Source of the DNA: Xanthobacteraceae bacterium
GTDB taxonomy: Bacteria > Pseudomonadota > Alphaproteobacteria > Rhizobiales > Xanthobacteraceae
Direction: 5' to 3'
Assembly (NCBI GenBank): GCA_030037185.1
Contig: JASHRR010001441.1
Coordinates: 1-5,674, forward strand
Length of the DNA stretch: 5,674 bases
The notes under the pieces were generated by a model. The model ran no database searches. It saw only the letters and a list, made by a program, of their open reading frames with translations, and had not been told where the DNA came from. Of the stretch, positions 1-5,543 are shown piece by piece (within the stretch, counting starts at the first letter, position 1; every line of letters begins with the position of its first letter). Made by a program: the position numbers and the translations under genes.

Positions 1-157
1 GTTCAAAACTTGTGGAGAACCGATTGTTGCGTCGCCGCCCTCGATTGTGCGCAGCATCAAAACCAGCATACATCATCCTCCTCGCAACCGCCGCGGGGGA
101 TTGCCGAACTAAAGCCCGAGTTTTGACTATAAGGCCCGGATATCTCGCACCATCTCC

Positions 158-520
158 ATGATCACCGCAAATGCCGCGTTCATCGTCGACAACGCCGGGA
201 GATTTCCGACATTCTGCGCCGTGGCGTTCCGCAACGAGCGCCAGTGGGTTGATTTTTGGGCGGTGAAGCCGTGCGGCGACGCGGCCGCCGACTACGCGCG
301 CGGACAGCGTTACGCCGAGGAAGCAATCGGGCACGTTAGAACGACTGGCCAGCCCGTGTTCATCGAATGCGTGTTGCTCTTCATGAGCATAAAGCTGCGC
401 CACCGGGAGGCGGGCGAATTGGAACGAGGGTTCATCGACCGCATAGTGAACGATTTTCCCCACGCCCTGGACGACGTCATCAGTCGTCTTTTGCGGCATC
501 GTTTCAGGCGGCTGAGCTGA
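158..520 (+). CDS. Conserved-looking hypothetical protein, 120 aa
   Basis: I do not recognise a named family. The product is a compact soluble protein with no signal peptide or membrane span. It opens with a beta-rich stretch (residues about 5-37, containing AAFIVDN, FCAVAF and WVDFWAVKP), followed by a helix around GQRYAEEAIGHVR (49-61), a hydrophobic strand or helix VFIECVLLFMSIKL (66-79) and a final helical region to the C-terminus. Composition is balanced, unlike the Arg/Pro/Ala-rich readings of the other frames here, which supports a real gene. The ATG is the first possible start after an in-frame TAA at 110-112. However, no Shine-Dalgarno sequence precedes it, so translation may be weak or leaderless. 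It stands alone: the next gene is on the opposite strand and converges on it across about 130 bp. Function unknown. Confidence 0.6.
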   Translation: MITANAAFIVDNAGRFPTFCAVAFRNERQWVDFWAVKPCGDAAADYARGQRYAEEAIGHVRTTGQPVFIECVLLFMSIKLRHREAGELERGFIDRIVNDFPHALDDVISRLLRHRFRRLS

Positions 521-653
521 CCAGACCGACATCAGCGCGCCCATTCCCACAATGCAGACCTGCCGGTTTGGTCTGGCCTCTTGGCGACGACACAATCGCA
601 AACTGGTAGGCGACCAAGCGTTCCTGCTGTCCAGGGTGGGGCTGTTTGATCCC

Positions 654-1049
654 TCATTGTTTGGATGAGGTCGACCAGAGGTGGAGCATCATAGGGAGGT
701 TGCGCTCATCCACCTCTTCTCCTTCCGGTCTGATTTTCCATATCGCCTGAGCAAGCTCAATCATTTCTCCGTAAGTGAGGCTGCGCACCAGTATGGCAAT
801 TTCATTCAAGCGATTGCGGCCTAATCTCAAGCGCGGGGGCCCCAATTCGTCTTCACCCCTGGGCGCCTCGTCTGAACCCTCCAGCGAGGATTGCGAATAA
901 TCCTGATCGTGCAACTCGTCGCCATAGTAACTTTCGCTCTCTGCCCCGCCCGTACCGAACAGACGCATTCTTTTTGGACGATAGTCGCTCGCGATCGGGC
1001 GCGTATCTAGTTCGCGGGGCGCCCGCTTGGGAAATATCACATCGGCCAT
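654..1049 (-). CDS. Hypothetical acidic protein with disordered centre, 131 aa
   Basis: Family not recognised. The start is placed at the ATG ending at 1049, because AAGGAG lies 7 nt upstream of it. A longer reading frame to 1130 has no such site, and its extra residues look like translated leader. Residues 1-30 are basic (PKRAPREL, RPKRMRLF). Residues about 35-70 are Glu/Asp/Ser/Tyr-rich and probably disordered. Residues 76-108 (GRNRLNEIAILVRSLTYGEM onward, through IELAQAIWKI) form two likely amphipathic helices that look like the conserved core. The tail is short and ends in LHLWSTSSKQ. There is no signal peptide, membrane segment or obvious catalytic motif. The basic-acidic-helical layout would suit a small adaptor or regulatory protein, but that is only a guess. 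It converges with the 158-520 gene and lies well downstream of hipA, with about 530 bp between them. Confidence 0.65.
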   Translation of the reverse strand: MADVIFPKRAPRELDTRPIASDYRPKRMRLFGTGGAESESYYGDELHDQDYSQSSLEGSDEAPRGEDELGPPRLRLGRNRLNEIAILVRSLTYGEMIELAQAIWKIRPEGEEVDERNLPMMLHLWSTSSKQ

Positions 1050-1578
1050 GTGGTCACTCCTTCGACTTGGTAGGGCCGCAACTTTCTTGCCTCCTCTCAT
1101 CTTCGTGCCTTGCCCGGCTGTTGGCCCCAATCGCCAGGCAATTTATTCGACTGCCCCCTGTTGGGTAACAGGATCAAATCCAGACTCATCAACCGATTGC
1201 ACGGTTGCTGTCGGAGACGGCATCAGCGCACCTGTGCGTCCGAGTTGCAGGAGTTGGGCGTGCTCGTTGCCTCCAGCGAGGCCTCGGCCTGCCGGTAGAG
1301 AAGCAAGGCCCCGGGCCGGCGCGACGGGATGCGCTGTGCGGTCAAACGCAACCGCCATGTCATTTGTCGGGGAATGCAGGGCCGCCGCAAAGGCGACGTC
1401 CGACCTCAAACCAGCGCAAAATATTGCGCTGCTCTGTGCCCAAAAATCGTTGCGCTTTCGCCTCGGCGCGAAACCAACCGTCCGGATCACGTAGCGGCCT
1501 GCCCGATAGAGTGATCCCTCCCCGGCCGCGGCCATTATCACCGTACCGCTCGCATGTAAAGCGCTTTTCGGCGGCTCC
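1050..1578. other. 529-bp stretch without a supported gene
   Basis: This is the longest gap between supported genes. A minus-strand frame stays open from 1769 to 1143. Its first part lies inside hipA in another frame, and its remainder could start at an ATG at 1535 (about 130 residues), but that ATG has no good ribosome binding site. The translation has little predictable secondary structure and matches no family I know. Plus-strand frames here are Arg/Pro/Cys-rich and look like shadows. A self-complementary AAAGCGCTTT occurs at 1558-1567. No tRNA fold, CRISPR repeat or insertion-sequence end was found. The region probably holds the promoter and leader of the 131-aa gene on its left, plus decayed or non-coding DNA. 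Confidence 0.5.
1057..1062 (-). promoter_or_regulatory. Shine-Dalgarno site deciding the start of the 131-aa protein
   Basis: The minus strand reads AAGGAG here, with 7 nt to the ATG at 1049. This is a near-ideal ribosome binding site, and it excludes the upstream alternative start at 1130. Confidence 0.7.
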
Positions 1579-1620
1579 CTATCCTCCGCCATAAGCGGGG
1601 GAGGATCGGGCGGGGGTGGA
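1578..1620. repeat. GC-rich palindrome, dispersed-repeat-like, at hipA 3' end
   Basis: ATCCTCC at 1581-1587 pairs with GGAGGAT at 1600-1606. Two further pairs close a six-base loop after one mismatch. A G-rich flank (CGGGCGGGGGTGG) follows. The CTCC-GC-AAGC-GGGGGAGG-C-GGGG pattern resembles intergenic palindromic repeats common in Bradyrhizobium and relatives. That resemblance is from memory and not checked. The element contains the hipA stop codon. It could also act as a stabilising 3' hairpin for the hipBA transcript, although no clear U-tract follows. Confidence 0.4.
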
Positions 1621-2892
1621 TTTGGTGGACGCCTCGTCTCCCAGCTCCTGCAGCTGTGCCTGCAGAGCACCCGCTCGTCGTTCGACTGCCTGCCGCGTTG
1701 CTCCCAAGAGCTCGTGACCGCCACCGGGCATTGCGGCAACCTCGTCCGCGGCCCCCTCGGCTTCCCCAATGGCGGACTTGGTCAATGCGACGACCCGGTC
1801 AACAACCTGTCTGGGATTGAGGCCGCACTCGCGGGCGAAGCGCTGCCAGTCCCTGCCCTTGATGTCATCACCTCGGCTCTTGCCGGCGATGGTCTGAGCG
1901 AGATTCTTGGTAACGTTGCCCCAGACCTCACCGCACATGATGTCGTAGACGGGTGCGAGCGATGCGCCATTGCCGCGGATCATGATCGAGTAGTTCTTGG
2001 CGTGCGCGTCGGTATTGCAGCACAGAATATTCAGAACAACGAGGTCGAGCAGGCGGATAATTTCGGTCGCGGGCAAATACCGCCTTGTCACTTCAAACAT
2101 GTCCTTCAGATTAGGCCCGCGAATTCCAGTCTGATTAGACTCATACTTGGCAGACGGCGGCAGACCGAGCGCCTGGCAGTAATCCTCCTGGTGCAGGCGG
2201 CGCCAACGACCGCCCACATCGGTTCGGTCGTATCGCTTCACGAGCAGGAAGGTTCGCTGGCCGGCCGTGCCCGTGGTGACCTCCGGTGCCGGAATTTTCA
2301 TCCGGCGCGCCAACGTCAGGCAGAAGGCCTCATTTTGGACGCCGCCCGGCAGTCGGGGGGCGTCCGGCTTGAGGATGTGCGTCGAGGGAGAGCCGTTCAT
2401 CGGAATGCAGATCCGACGACTTTCGTCCACGGCCACCGCGAGCTTTGATTGAGCACCCGCGAGCGACATCGACACGCCCTCCTCGCCGACCAGGAACGGC
2501 TTGTTCGGCAAATCCTCCAAGACTGCTTCGAGTTCATCAGGCGTTGCCAGAGGCCGCCACTGAACCGAGGACGTTCTTCCCGGTTGCCCGATCGACAGTG
2601 CGCCTGCCGTGTCGCCGCCAATCGCCGACAGGAGGCCGATAACATCGCTGCGCGCCATTCCGAGAAGTTGCCCGACCGTCCGCAGCTGCTCGTTTTCCGG
2701 AAGCAGGTTTGCGGCCCACGGCAGGAAGATATCGGGCCCGACGCCATCGTGCCGCAGCGGCATTGTTGTCGAAATCGGAAACGCGCCGCGCAGCCTGATC
2801 CAACCTTCGTCATAGGTGAAGCAAGGCCCCGCCTTGCTGACATCGATCGTGCCGACCAGCCGCTGCTCAAAGTATACCGGCAGACCGGCCAT
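1579..2892 (-). CDS. hipA: HipA-type serine/threonine kinase toxin, 437 aa
   Basis: This is the toxin of a type II HipBA toxin-antitoxin pair, a cytoplasmic kinase of the HipA fold. In E. coli, HipA phosphorylates glutamyl-tRNA synthetase and induces dormancy and persistence; the target here is unknown. The N-terminal subdomain spans residues 1-110 (GLPVYFEQRLVG, LLPEN). The glycine-rich loop and probable autophosphorylation serine are in SMSLAGAQSK (141-150). A nucleotide-binding lysine candidate is K175 in HILKPD. A substrate-side block reads HQEDYCQALG (234-243). The catalytic aspartate is D295 in NTDAHAKN (293-300), and a metal-binding aspartate is D317 in PVYDIM. Length matches E. coli HipA (about 440 aa), and the motifs are intact. 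The start at 2892 follows GGAGGAG and overlaps the end of hipB by 26 bp, implying translational coupling. A longer frame to 3006 only reads hipB out of frame. The last ~18 residues (Ser/Thr/Pro then AYGGG) are encoded by a repeat-like palindrome and may be acquired. Confidence 0.93.
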   Translation of the reverse strand: MAGLPVYFEQRLVGTIDVSKAGPCFTYDEGWIRLRGAFPISTTMPLRHDGVGPDIFLPWAANLLPENEQLRTVGQLLGMARSDVIGLLSAIGGDTAGALSIGQPGRTSSVQWRPLATPDELEAVLEDLPNKPFLVGEEGVSMSLAGAQSKLAVAVDESRRICIPMNGSPSTHILKPDAPRLPGGVQNEAFCLTLARRMKIPAPEVTTGTAGQRTFLLVKRYDRTDVGGRWRRLHQEDYCQALGLPPSAKYESNQTGIRGPNLKDMFEVTRRYLPATEIIRLLDLVVLNILCCNTDAHAKNYSIMIRGNGASLAPVYDIMCGEVWGNVTKNLAQTIAGKSRGDDIKGRDWQRFARECGLNPRQVVDRVVALTKSAIGEAEGAADEVAAMPGGGHELLGATRQAVERRAGALQAQLQELGDEASTKSTPARSSPAYGGG

Positions 2893-3232
2893 CAGGCTCC
2901 TCCATCGGGTCGGGAAGATCGGGCAACTCCGGCGCCGCGGCGGCTGCCGCCGGCTCGTGGCCCGCCAAAATGTCGGCCGGCGTGAAGCCGAGCGCTTCGG
3001 CGACAAGCAGACTTCGCCCGAGTTGACACGACGGCTTGCCGGCCTCGAGCTCGATCAAGAATCTGCGGCCGACCCCGGTCGCCAGAGCAAGCTGATCCTG
3101 CCGGAGATTCAAGGCCTTCCGCCGGCCCCGGATCATCGATCCAAACGCCGACGCCGTCCCCGAGGCCCTTTGCTCGATCGAGTCTTCATCCGCTTCCATG
3201 GGTTGCCGTGCGCGTGGTCGGGAGTATTTCAT
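2867..3232 (-). CDS. hipB: HipB/Y4mF-type XRE helix-turn-helix antitoxin, 121 aa
   Basis: This is the DNA-binding antitoxin partner of HipA. Proteins of this family neutralise HipA by direct binding and repress their own operon as dimers. From the ATG at 3232, an N-terminal arm (1-30) is followed by a Cro/C1-type domain at about 32-85. SMIRGRRKALNLRQDQLALA covers the first two helices, and TGVGRRFLIELEAGKP is the turn and recognition helix. The RRxFLxELExGKP pattern is typical of the Y4mF branch known from rhizobia. A C-terminal tail (about 90-121) rich in Ala, Pro and Asp/Glu is longer than in minimal family members and may contact HipA. The start is uncertain. A TTG lies 9 nt upstream (3241) and another ATG at 3199, and none of the three has a ribosome binding site, so a leaderless transcript is possible. 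The 3' end overlaps hipA by 26 bp. Confidence 0.9.
   Translation of the reverse strand: MKYSRPRARQPMEADEDSIEQRASGTASAFGSMIRGRRKALNLRQDQLALATGVGRRFLIELEAGKPSCQLGRSLLVAEALGFTPADILAGHEPAAAAAAPELPDLPDPMEEPDGRSAGIL
2897..2903 (-). promoter_or_regulatory. Shine-Dalgarno site of hipA inside hipB
   Basis: The minus strand reads GGAGGAG, with the last G 4 nt before the ATG at 2892. It sits inside the last codons of hipB, fixes the hipA start, and supports coupled translation of antitoxin and toxin. Confidence 0.75.
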
Positions 3233-3258
3233 CGTAGGCAAACGAAAGTTAAGGAAAC

Positions 3259-3274
3259 GTTCCCGTTGGGGAAC
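3259..3274. promoter_or_regulatory. Putative HipB operator O1, perfect 6-4-6 palindrome
   Basis: GTTCCC-GTTG-GGGAAC is a perfect inverted repeat whose right end lies 27 nt upstream of the hipB ATG at 3232, where a promoter or -35 region would be. XRE-type antitoxins of HipBA systems bind such palindromes for autorepression. E. coli HipB uses a different sequence, also with CC/GG half-site cores. Assignment to HipB is inferred from position and from the second copy at 3309-3324. Confidence 0.55.
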
Positions 3275-3293
3275 ATTCGGTGGTTGAGGGTGG

Positions 3294-3309
3294 CTTTTGG
3301 GACCAAAAG
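3294..3309. promoter_or_regulatory. Third palindrome, 7-2-7, in the divergent promoter region
   Basis: CTTTTGG-GA-CCAAAAG is a perfect 16-bp inverted repeat. It shares its last base with operator O2 and differs in sequence from O1 and O2, so a different regulator may bind it. As RNA it would form a 7-bp hairpin with a two-base loop, which is too tight to be comfortable, so a protein-binding site is the better reading. Confidence 0.4.
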
Positions 3310-3324
3310 TACCCGATCGGGAAC
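3309..3324. promoter_or_regulatory. Putative HipB operator O2, near-perfect copy of O1
   Basis: GTACCC-GATC-GGGAAC repeats the O1 pattern with one changed base in the left arm. It is centred exactly 50 bp from O1, close to five helical turns, so both could lie on roughly the same DNA face. Both copies are followed by ATT or ATTC. O2 ends 36 nt before the start of the 3361 gene, so a bound protein could also block that promoter. No convincing -35/-10 pair was found on either strand. Confidence 0.5.
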
Positions 3325-3360
3325 ATTAAACCAGAAATCAAGACAAGAGGAAAGCGCTCG

Positions 3361-4041
3361 ATGACGAGAACAAGTAAACTGATTAGCGCAATGGTTGCGC
3401 TACTGTCGGCCGGCCTCGGATTCCTCGCAGGCCACAGCTCATCGATCTCGGCAGACAGTTCATCGGCATCGGCCCCCAAGCCGCCGCGATTTCCCCAGTT
3501 GACGACGGCGCAGTTGACCGACGAACAGCGCCCGCTCGCCGAGGCGATCATGAGAATTTCCAGCGTGGGCATCGCCGGTCCGTATAATCCGATGCTGCGC
3601 AGTCCGGCGTTCGGGCAGCGCATGTTCGATCTGTTGGATTACCTGCGATGGCATTCCTCGCTGCCGCCGCGGCTCAACGAATTTGCCATCCTGATCACCG
3701 GGCGGTTGTGGCGCTCGCAGGTCGAATGGTATGCCCACGTACCGCTCGCCCTGAAGGCTGGACTGTTGCCGACGATCATCGCTGATCTCAAGGCCAACAA
3801 GCGGCCGGCGGCGATGCAGGCGGATGAGGCCGCGGTCTATGATTTCGTCATGGAGCTCTCGACACAGCACACGGTGTCGGACGAAACATTTGGGCGCGCC
3901 AAAATGCTGCTCGGCGAGCAGCGGCTCGTCGACTTGACCGCGGTGGCCGGCACCTACGTGACCGTCGCGATGTTGCTTGCCATGGCACAGGAAGGCGTGC
4001 CGCCCGGCAAGGAGGCGCCCTTCGCGCCGGGCGATCCCTGA
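3361..4041 (+). CDS. Exported carboxymuconolactone-decarboxylase-family protein, 226 aa
   Basis: This belongs to the CMD/AhpD-like all-helical fold family. Members include 4-carboxymuconolactone decarboxylase of the protocatechuate pathway and many uncharacterised relatives. A signal peptide is visible: TRTSK, then the hydrophobic core LISAMVALLSAGLGFLAG (7-24) and a possible cleavage near residue 31 (SISA/DS), followed by a Ser/Pro-rich linker. The family core includes GPYNPMLRSP (73-82), RLNEFAILITGRLW (104-117) and the EWYAH block with E122 and H126. The CxxC pair of AhpD peroxidase-type members is absent, and the mature protein has no cysteine at all, so disulfide-based peroxidase activity is unlikely. 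The ATG at 3361 follows AGAGGAAAG; a GTG at 3280 would add 27 residues ahead of the signal peptide and is rejected. The gene is divergent from hipBA and about 50 bp ahead of an ABC ATPase, probably in the same transcript. Substrate unknown. Confidence 0.82.
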   Translation: MTRTSKLISAMVALLSAGLGFLAGHSSSISADSSSASAPKPPRFPQLTTAQLTDEQRPLAEAIMRISSVGIAGPYNPMLRSPAFGQRMFDLLDYLRWHSSLPPRLNEFAILITGRLWRSQVEWYAHVPLALKAGLLPTIIADLKANKRPAAMQADEAAVYDFVMELSTQHTVSDETFGRAKMLLGEQRLVDLTAVAGTYVTVAMLLAMAQEGVPPGKEAPFAPGDP

Positions 4042-4082
4042 AAAAGCCGCGCGAGAGCCGCCGTTGCGCCGGGCGAGCCTTG
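4024..4082 (+). repeat. Imperfect 17-bp direct repeat flanking the gene junction
   Basis: GCGCCGGGCGATCCCTG at 4024-4040 recurs as GCGCCGGGCGAGCCTTG at 4066-4082, with 15 of 17 bases identical and a 42-bp period. The first copy covers the last codons of the CMD-family gene. The second runs into the ATPase ribosome binding site. It may be a small local duplication. Confidence 0.4.
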
Positions 4083-4092
4083 GGAGGAAATG

Positions 4093-5172
4093 ATGGCGTC
4101 AGTGGCGATCCGCGGCGTCCGCAAGGCGTTCGGGTCCGTCTATGTGATCCACGATATCAGCGTCGAGATTGCCGACGGCGAATTCGTTGTTCTGGTCGGT
4201 CCTTCCGGCTGTGGCAAGTCCACGCTGCTGCGGATGATCGCGGGGCTGGAACCCATCACCAGCGGCGAAATCCGCATTGCCGATCGGGTCGTCAACGATC
4301 TGCCCCCCAAAGAGCGCGACACCGCGATGGTGTTCCAGAACTTCGCTCTTTATCCGCATATGACCGTTGCGGCGAACATGGGCTTCTCCATGCGGCTGCG
4401 CGGCGCCCGCACGGCGCAGATCACCGAGCGGGTCGGCAAGGCGGCGGACATTCTCGGCCTCAAGCCCTATCTCGACCGCTATCCGCGTCAGCTTTCCGGC
4501 GGCCAGCGCCAGCGCGTCGCAATGGGCCGGGCCATCGTGCGCGATCCACAGGTGTTCCTGTTCGACGAGCCCCTCTCAAATCTTGACGCCAAGCTGCGCG
4601 TGCAGATGCGCACCGAGATCAAGGCGCTGCACCAGCGGCTCAAGACGACCACCATCTACGTGACTCACGATCAGATCGAAGCCATGACCATGGCGGACAA
4701 GATCGTCGTCATGCATGACGGCCGCGTCGAGCAGATCGGCGCGCCGCTCGACCTCTATGACCGGCCCGACAATCTTTTCGTCGCCGGCTTTATAGGCTCG
4801 CCGGCGATGAACTTCTTTCCGGGCATCATCCGCCGCAATGGCAGCGCCTCCTTCGACGGTCCGGGCGGTGTGCAGCTGCCGCTCCGTTCGCCGCAGCCGG
4901 ACAATGCCGAATGGTCCGACGGCAGGTTAGCTGTCTATGGCGTGCGCCCCGAGCACTTTATCCTGGCTGACGACGGCATCGAGGCGGAGGTCCAGGTCGT
5001 CGAACCTACCGGCTCGGAAACGCAGCTCGTCGCCAAGCTCGGCGGCCAGGACGTGCTCGCGATATTCCGCGAGCGTTACCAGTTCAAGCCCGGCGACCGC
5101 GTGCGACTCAAGCCCAGCGTCACCTGCGCTCACCTGTTCGACAAGGCGTCGGGCAAACGCCTCAACGCATAA
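4093..5172 (+). CDS. CUT1-type ABC importer ATPase (UgpC/MalK-like), 359 aa
   Basis: This is the cytoplasmic ATP-hydrolysing subunit of a carbohydrate- or polyol-type ABC importer. As a dimer it would power two membrane permeases fed by a solute-binding protein. Numbering is from the ATG at 4090. Walker A is GPSGCGKST (37-45), the Q-loop glutamine is Q83 in FQNFALYPHM, the signature is LSGGQ (135-139), Walker B is VFLFDE (155-160), the D-loop is SNLD (163-166) and the switch histidine is H193 in THDQ. A C-terminal TOBE/OB regulatory domain (about 235-360) carries GVRPEHF (284-290), as in UgpC and MalK. All catalytic motifs are intact and the length is normal. Two adjacent in-frame ATGs exist. 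GGGAGG at 4082-4087 is 2 nt from the first and 5 nt from the second, so 4093 is preferred. It follows the CMD-family gene closely. No intact permease or binding protein follows, only remnants after 5363. Substrate cannot be read from the ATPase alone, so no gene symbol is given. Confidence 0.93.
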   Translation: MASVAIRGVRKAFGSVYVIHDISVEIADGEFVVLVGPSGCGKSTLLRMIAGLEPITSGEIRIADRVVNDLPPKERDTAMVFQNFALYPHMTVAANMGFSMRLRGARTAQITERVGKAADILGLKPYLDRYPRQLSGGQRQRVAMGRAIVRDPQVFLFDEPLSNLDAKLRVQMRTEIKALHQRLKTTTIYVTHDQIEAMTMADKIVVMHDGRVEQIGAPLDLYDRPDNLFVAGFIGSPAMNFFPGIIRRNGSASFDGPGGVQLPLRSPQPDNAEWSDGRLAVYGVRPEHFILADDGIEAEVQVVEPTGSETQLVAKLGGQDVLAIFRERYQFKPGDRVRLKPSVTCAHLFDKASGKRLNA

Positions 5173-5234
5173 GCCGGATCGCGCTGCGATGGGATCGAGC
5201 GTCCCGAGCGATCTCAAACCGACGGACCTCACGG

Positions 5235-5266
5235 CGAGGAGGCCGCGCTTTCGGGCGGCCGTCTCG
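5235..5266 (+). terminator. Possible terminator-like hairpin after the ATPase gene
   Basis: GGCCGC at 5241-5246 pairs perfectly with GCGGCC at 5255-5260 around an 8-nt loop. After one mismatch the stem continues outward for five more pairs, including one G-U (5235-5239 with 5262-5266). It lies 62 bp after the ATPase stop. No U-tract follows, so it is not a classical intrinsic terminator. It may instead stabilise the 3' end or be a palindromic repeat. Confidence 0.3.
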
Positions 5267-5272
5267 AAGCAT

Positions 5273-5300
5273 GGCCGCGGACACGATCACGCCCGCGGCC
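5273..5300. repeat. GC-rich inverted repeat, 8-bp perfect arms
   Basis: GGCCGCGG at 5273-5280 and CCGCGGCC at 5293-5300 are exact reverse complements around a 12-nt loop. It sits 6 bp after the previous hairpin and shares the GGCCGC core with it. There is no U-run. It is probably an intergenic structural element and not a gene part. Confidence 0.35.
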
Positions 5301-5362
5301 TCCGCAAGACGCTCAGCACCCTTCGCTCGTGCACCGCAGCGCGTTCCTTGAGGACGAGGCCG

Positions 5363-5543
5363 ATGGACGATCTCGATATGTTTTTGCGATGGAAACGCCG
5401 AACGAGAGCGGCTCCGCGAGGCCGGGACGGACCGAGACGGCATCAAACAAACGAAGGAAACCGACGGCGATTTTAGCCGACGCGCCCTCGTCACCGGGGC
5501 AACCGCGGCCGCGGCAACAGGCGCTCTCGCTGGGGCTCGCTGA
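5363..5543 (+). pseudogene. Frameshifted N-terminal remnant of a Tat-exported protein, probably a solute-binding protein
   Basis: One frame reads FSRRALVTGATAAATGALAG (codons 5472-5531), a good twin-arginine signal peptide with SRRALV followed by an Ala/Thr/Gly core. It ends at TGA 5541-5543. This frame has no ATG, GTG or TTG start after its upstream stop at 5349. A neighbouring frame does start with ATG at 5363 (MDDLDMFLRWKRR), 8 nt after GAGGA, so a single-base frameshift somewhere around 5400-5460 would join start and signal peptide. The mature protein is missing. Beside an importer ATPase and a permease remnant, a periplasmic solute-binding protein is the likeliest identity. Another Tat substrate cannot be excluded. 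The N-terminal extension before the Tat motif is less certain than the motif itself. Confidence 0.45.

Noticed and set aside
101..133. TTGCCG and TATAAG as a -35/-10 promoter for the 158-520 gene
   Set aside because: The spacing is 21 bp, too long for a sigma-70-type promoter, and the hexamer matches are modest.
521..576. CCAGACC / GGTCTGG inverted repeat after the 158-520 gene as a terminator
   Set aside because: The arms are 7 bp with a loop of about 42 nt and no following U-tract, so a terminator is unlikely.
1166..1182. GGATCAAATCC resembles a tRNA T-arm
   Set aside because: The flanking bases do not form the required 5-bp stem, and no acceptor, D or anticodon arms can be built around it.
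1558..1567. Perfect palindrome AAAGCGCTTT, similar to LacI-family operator cores
   Set aside because: Several 10-bp perfect palindromes are expected by chance in a window this size, and no supported gene starts nearby for it to control.
1143..1769. Minus-strand open frame of about 208 codons between hipA and the 131-aa gene
   Set aside because: Its upstream part lies inside hipA in another frame, no ribosome binding site precedes any internal ATG, and the product matches no family I know. It is kept only as part of the gene-free region entry.
1714..2448. Long plus-strand open frame of 244 codons opposite hipA
   Set aside because: It is antisense to the well-supported HipA coding sequence and shows no recognisable domain. 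High-GC antisense frames often stay open by chance.
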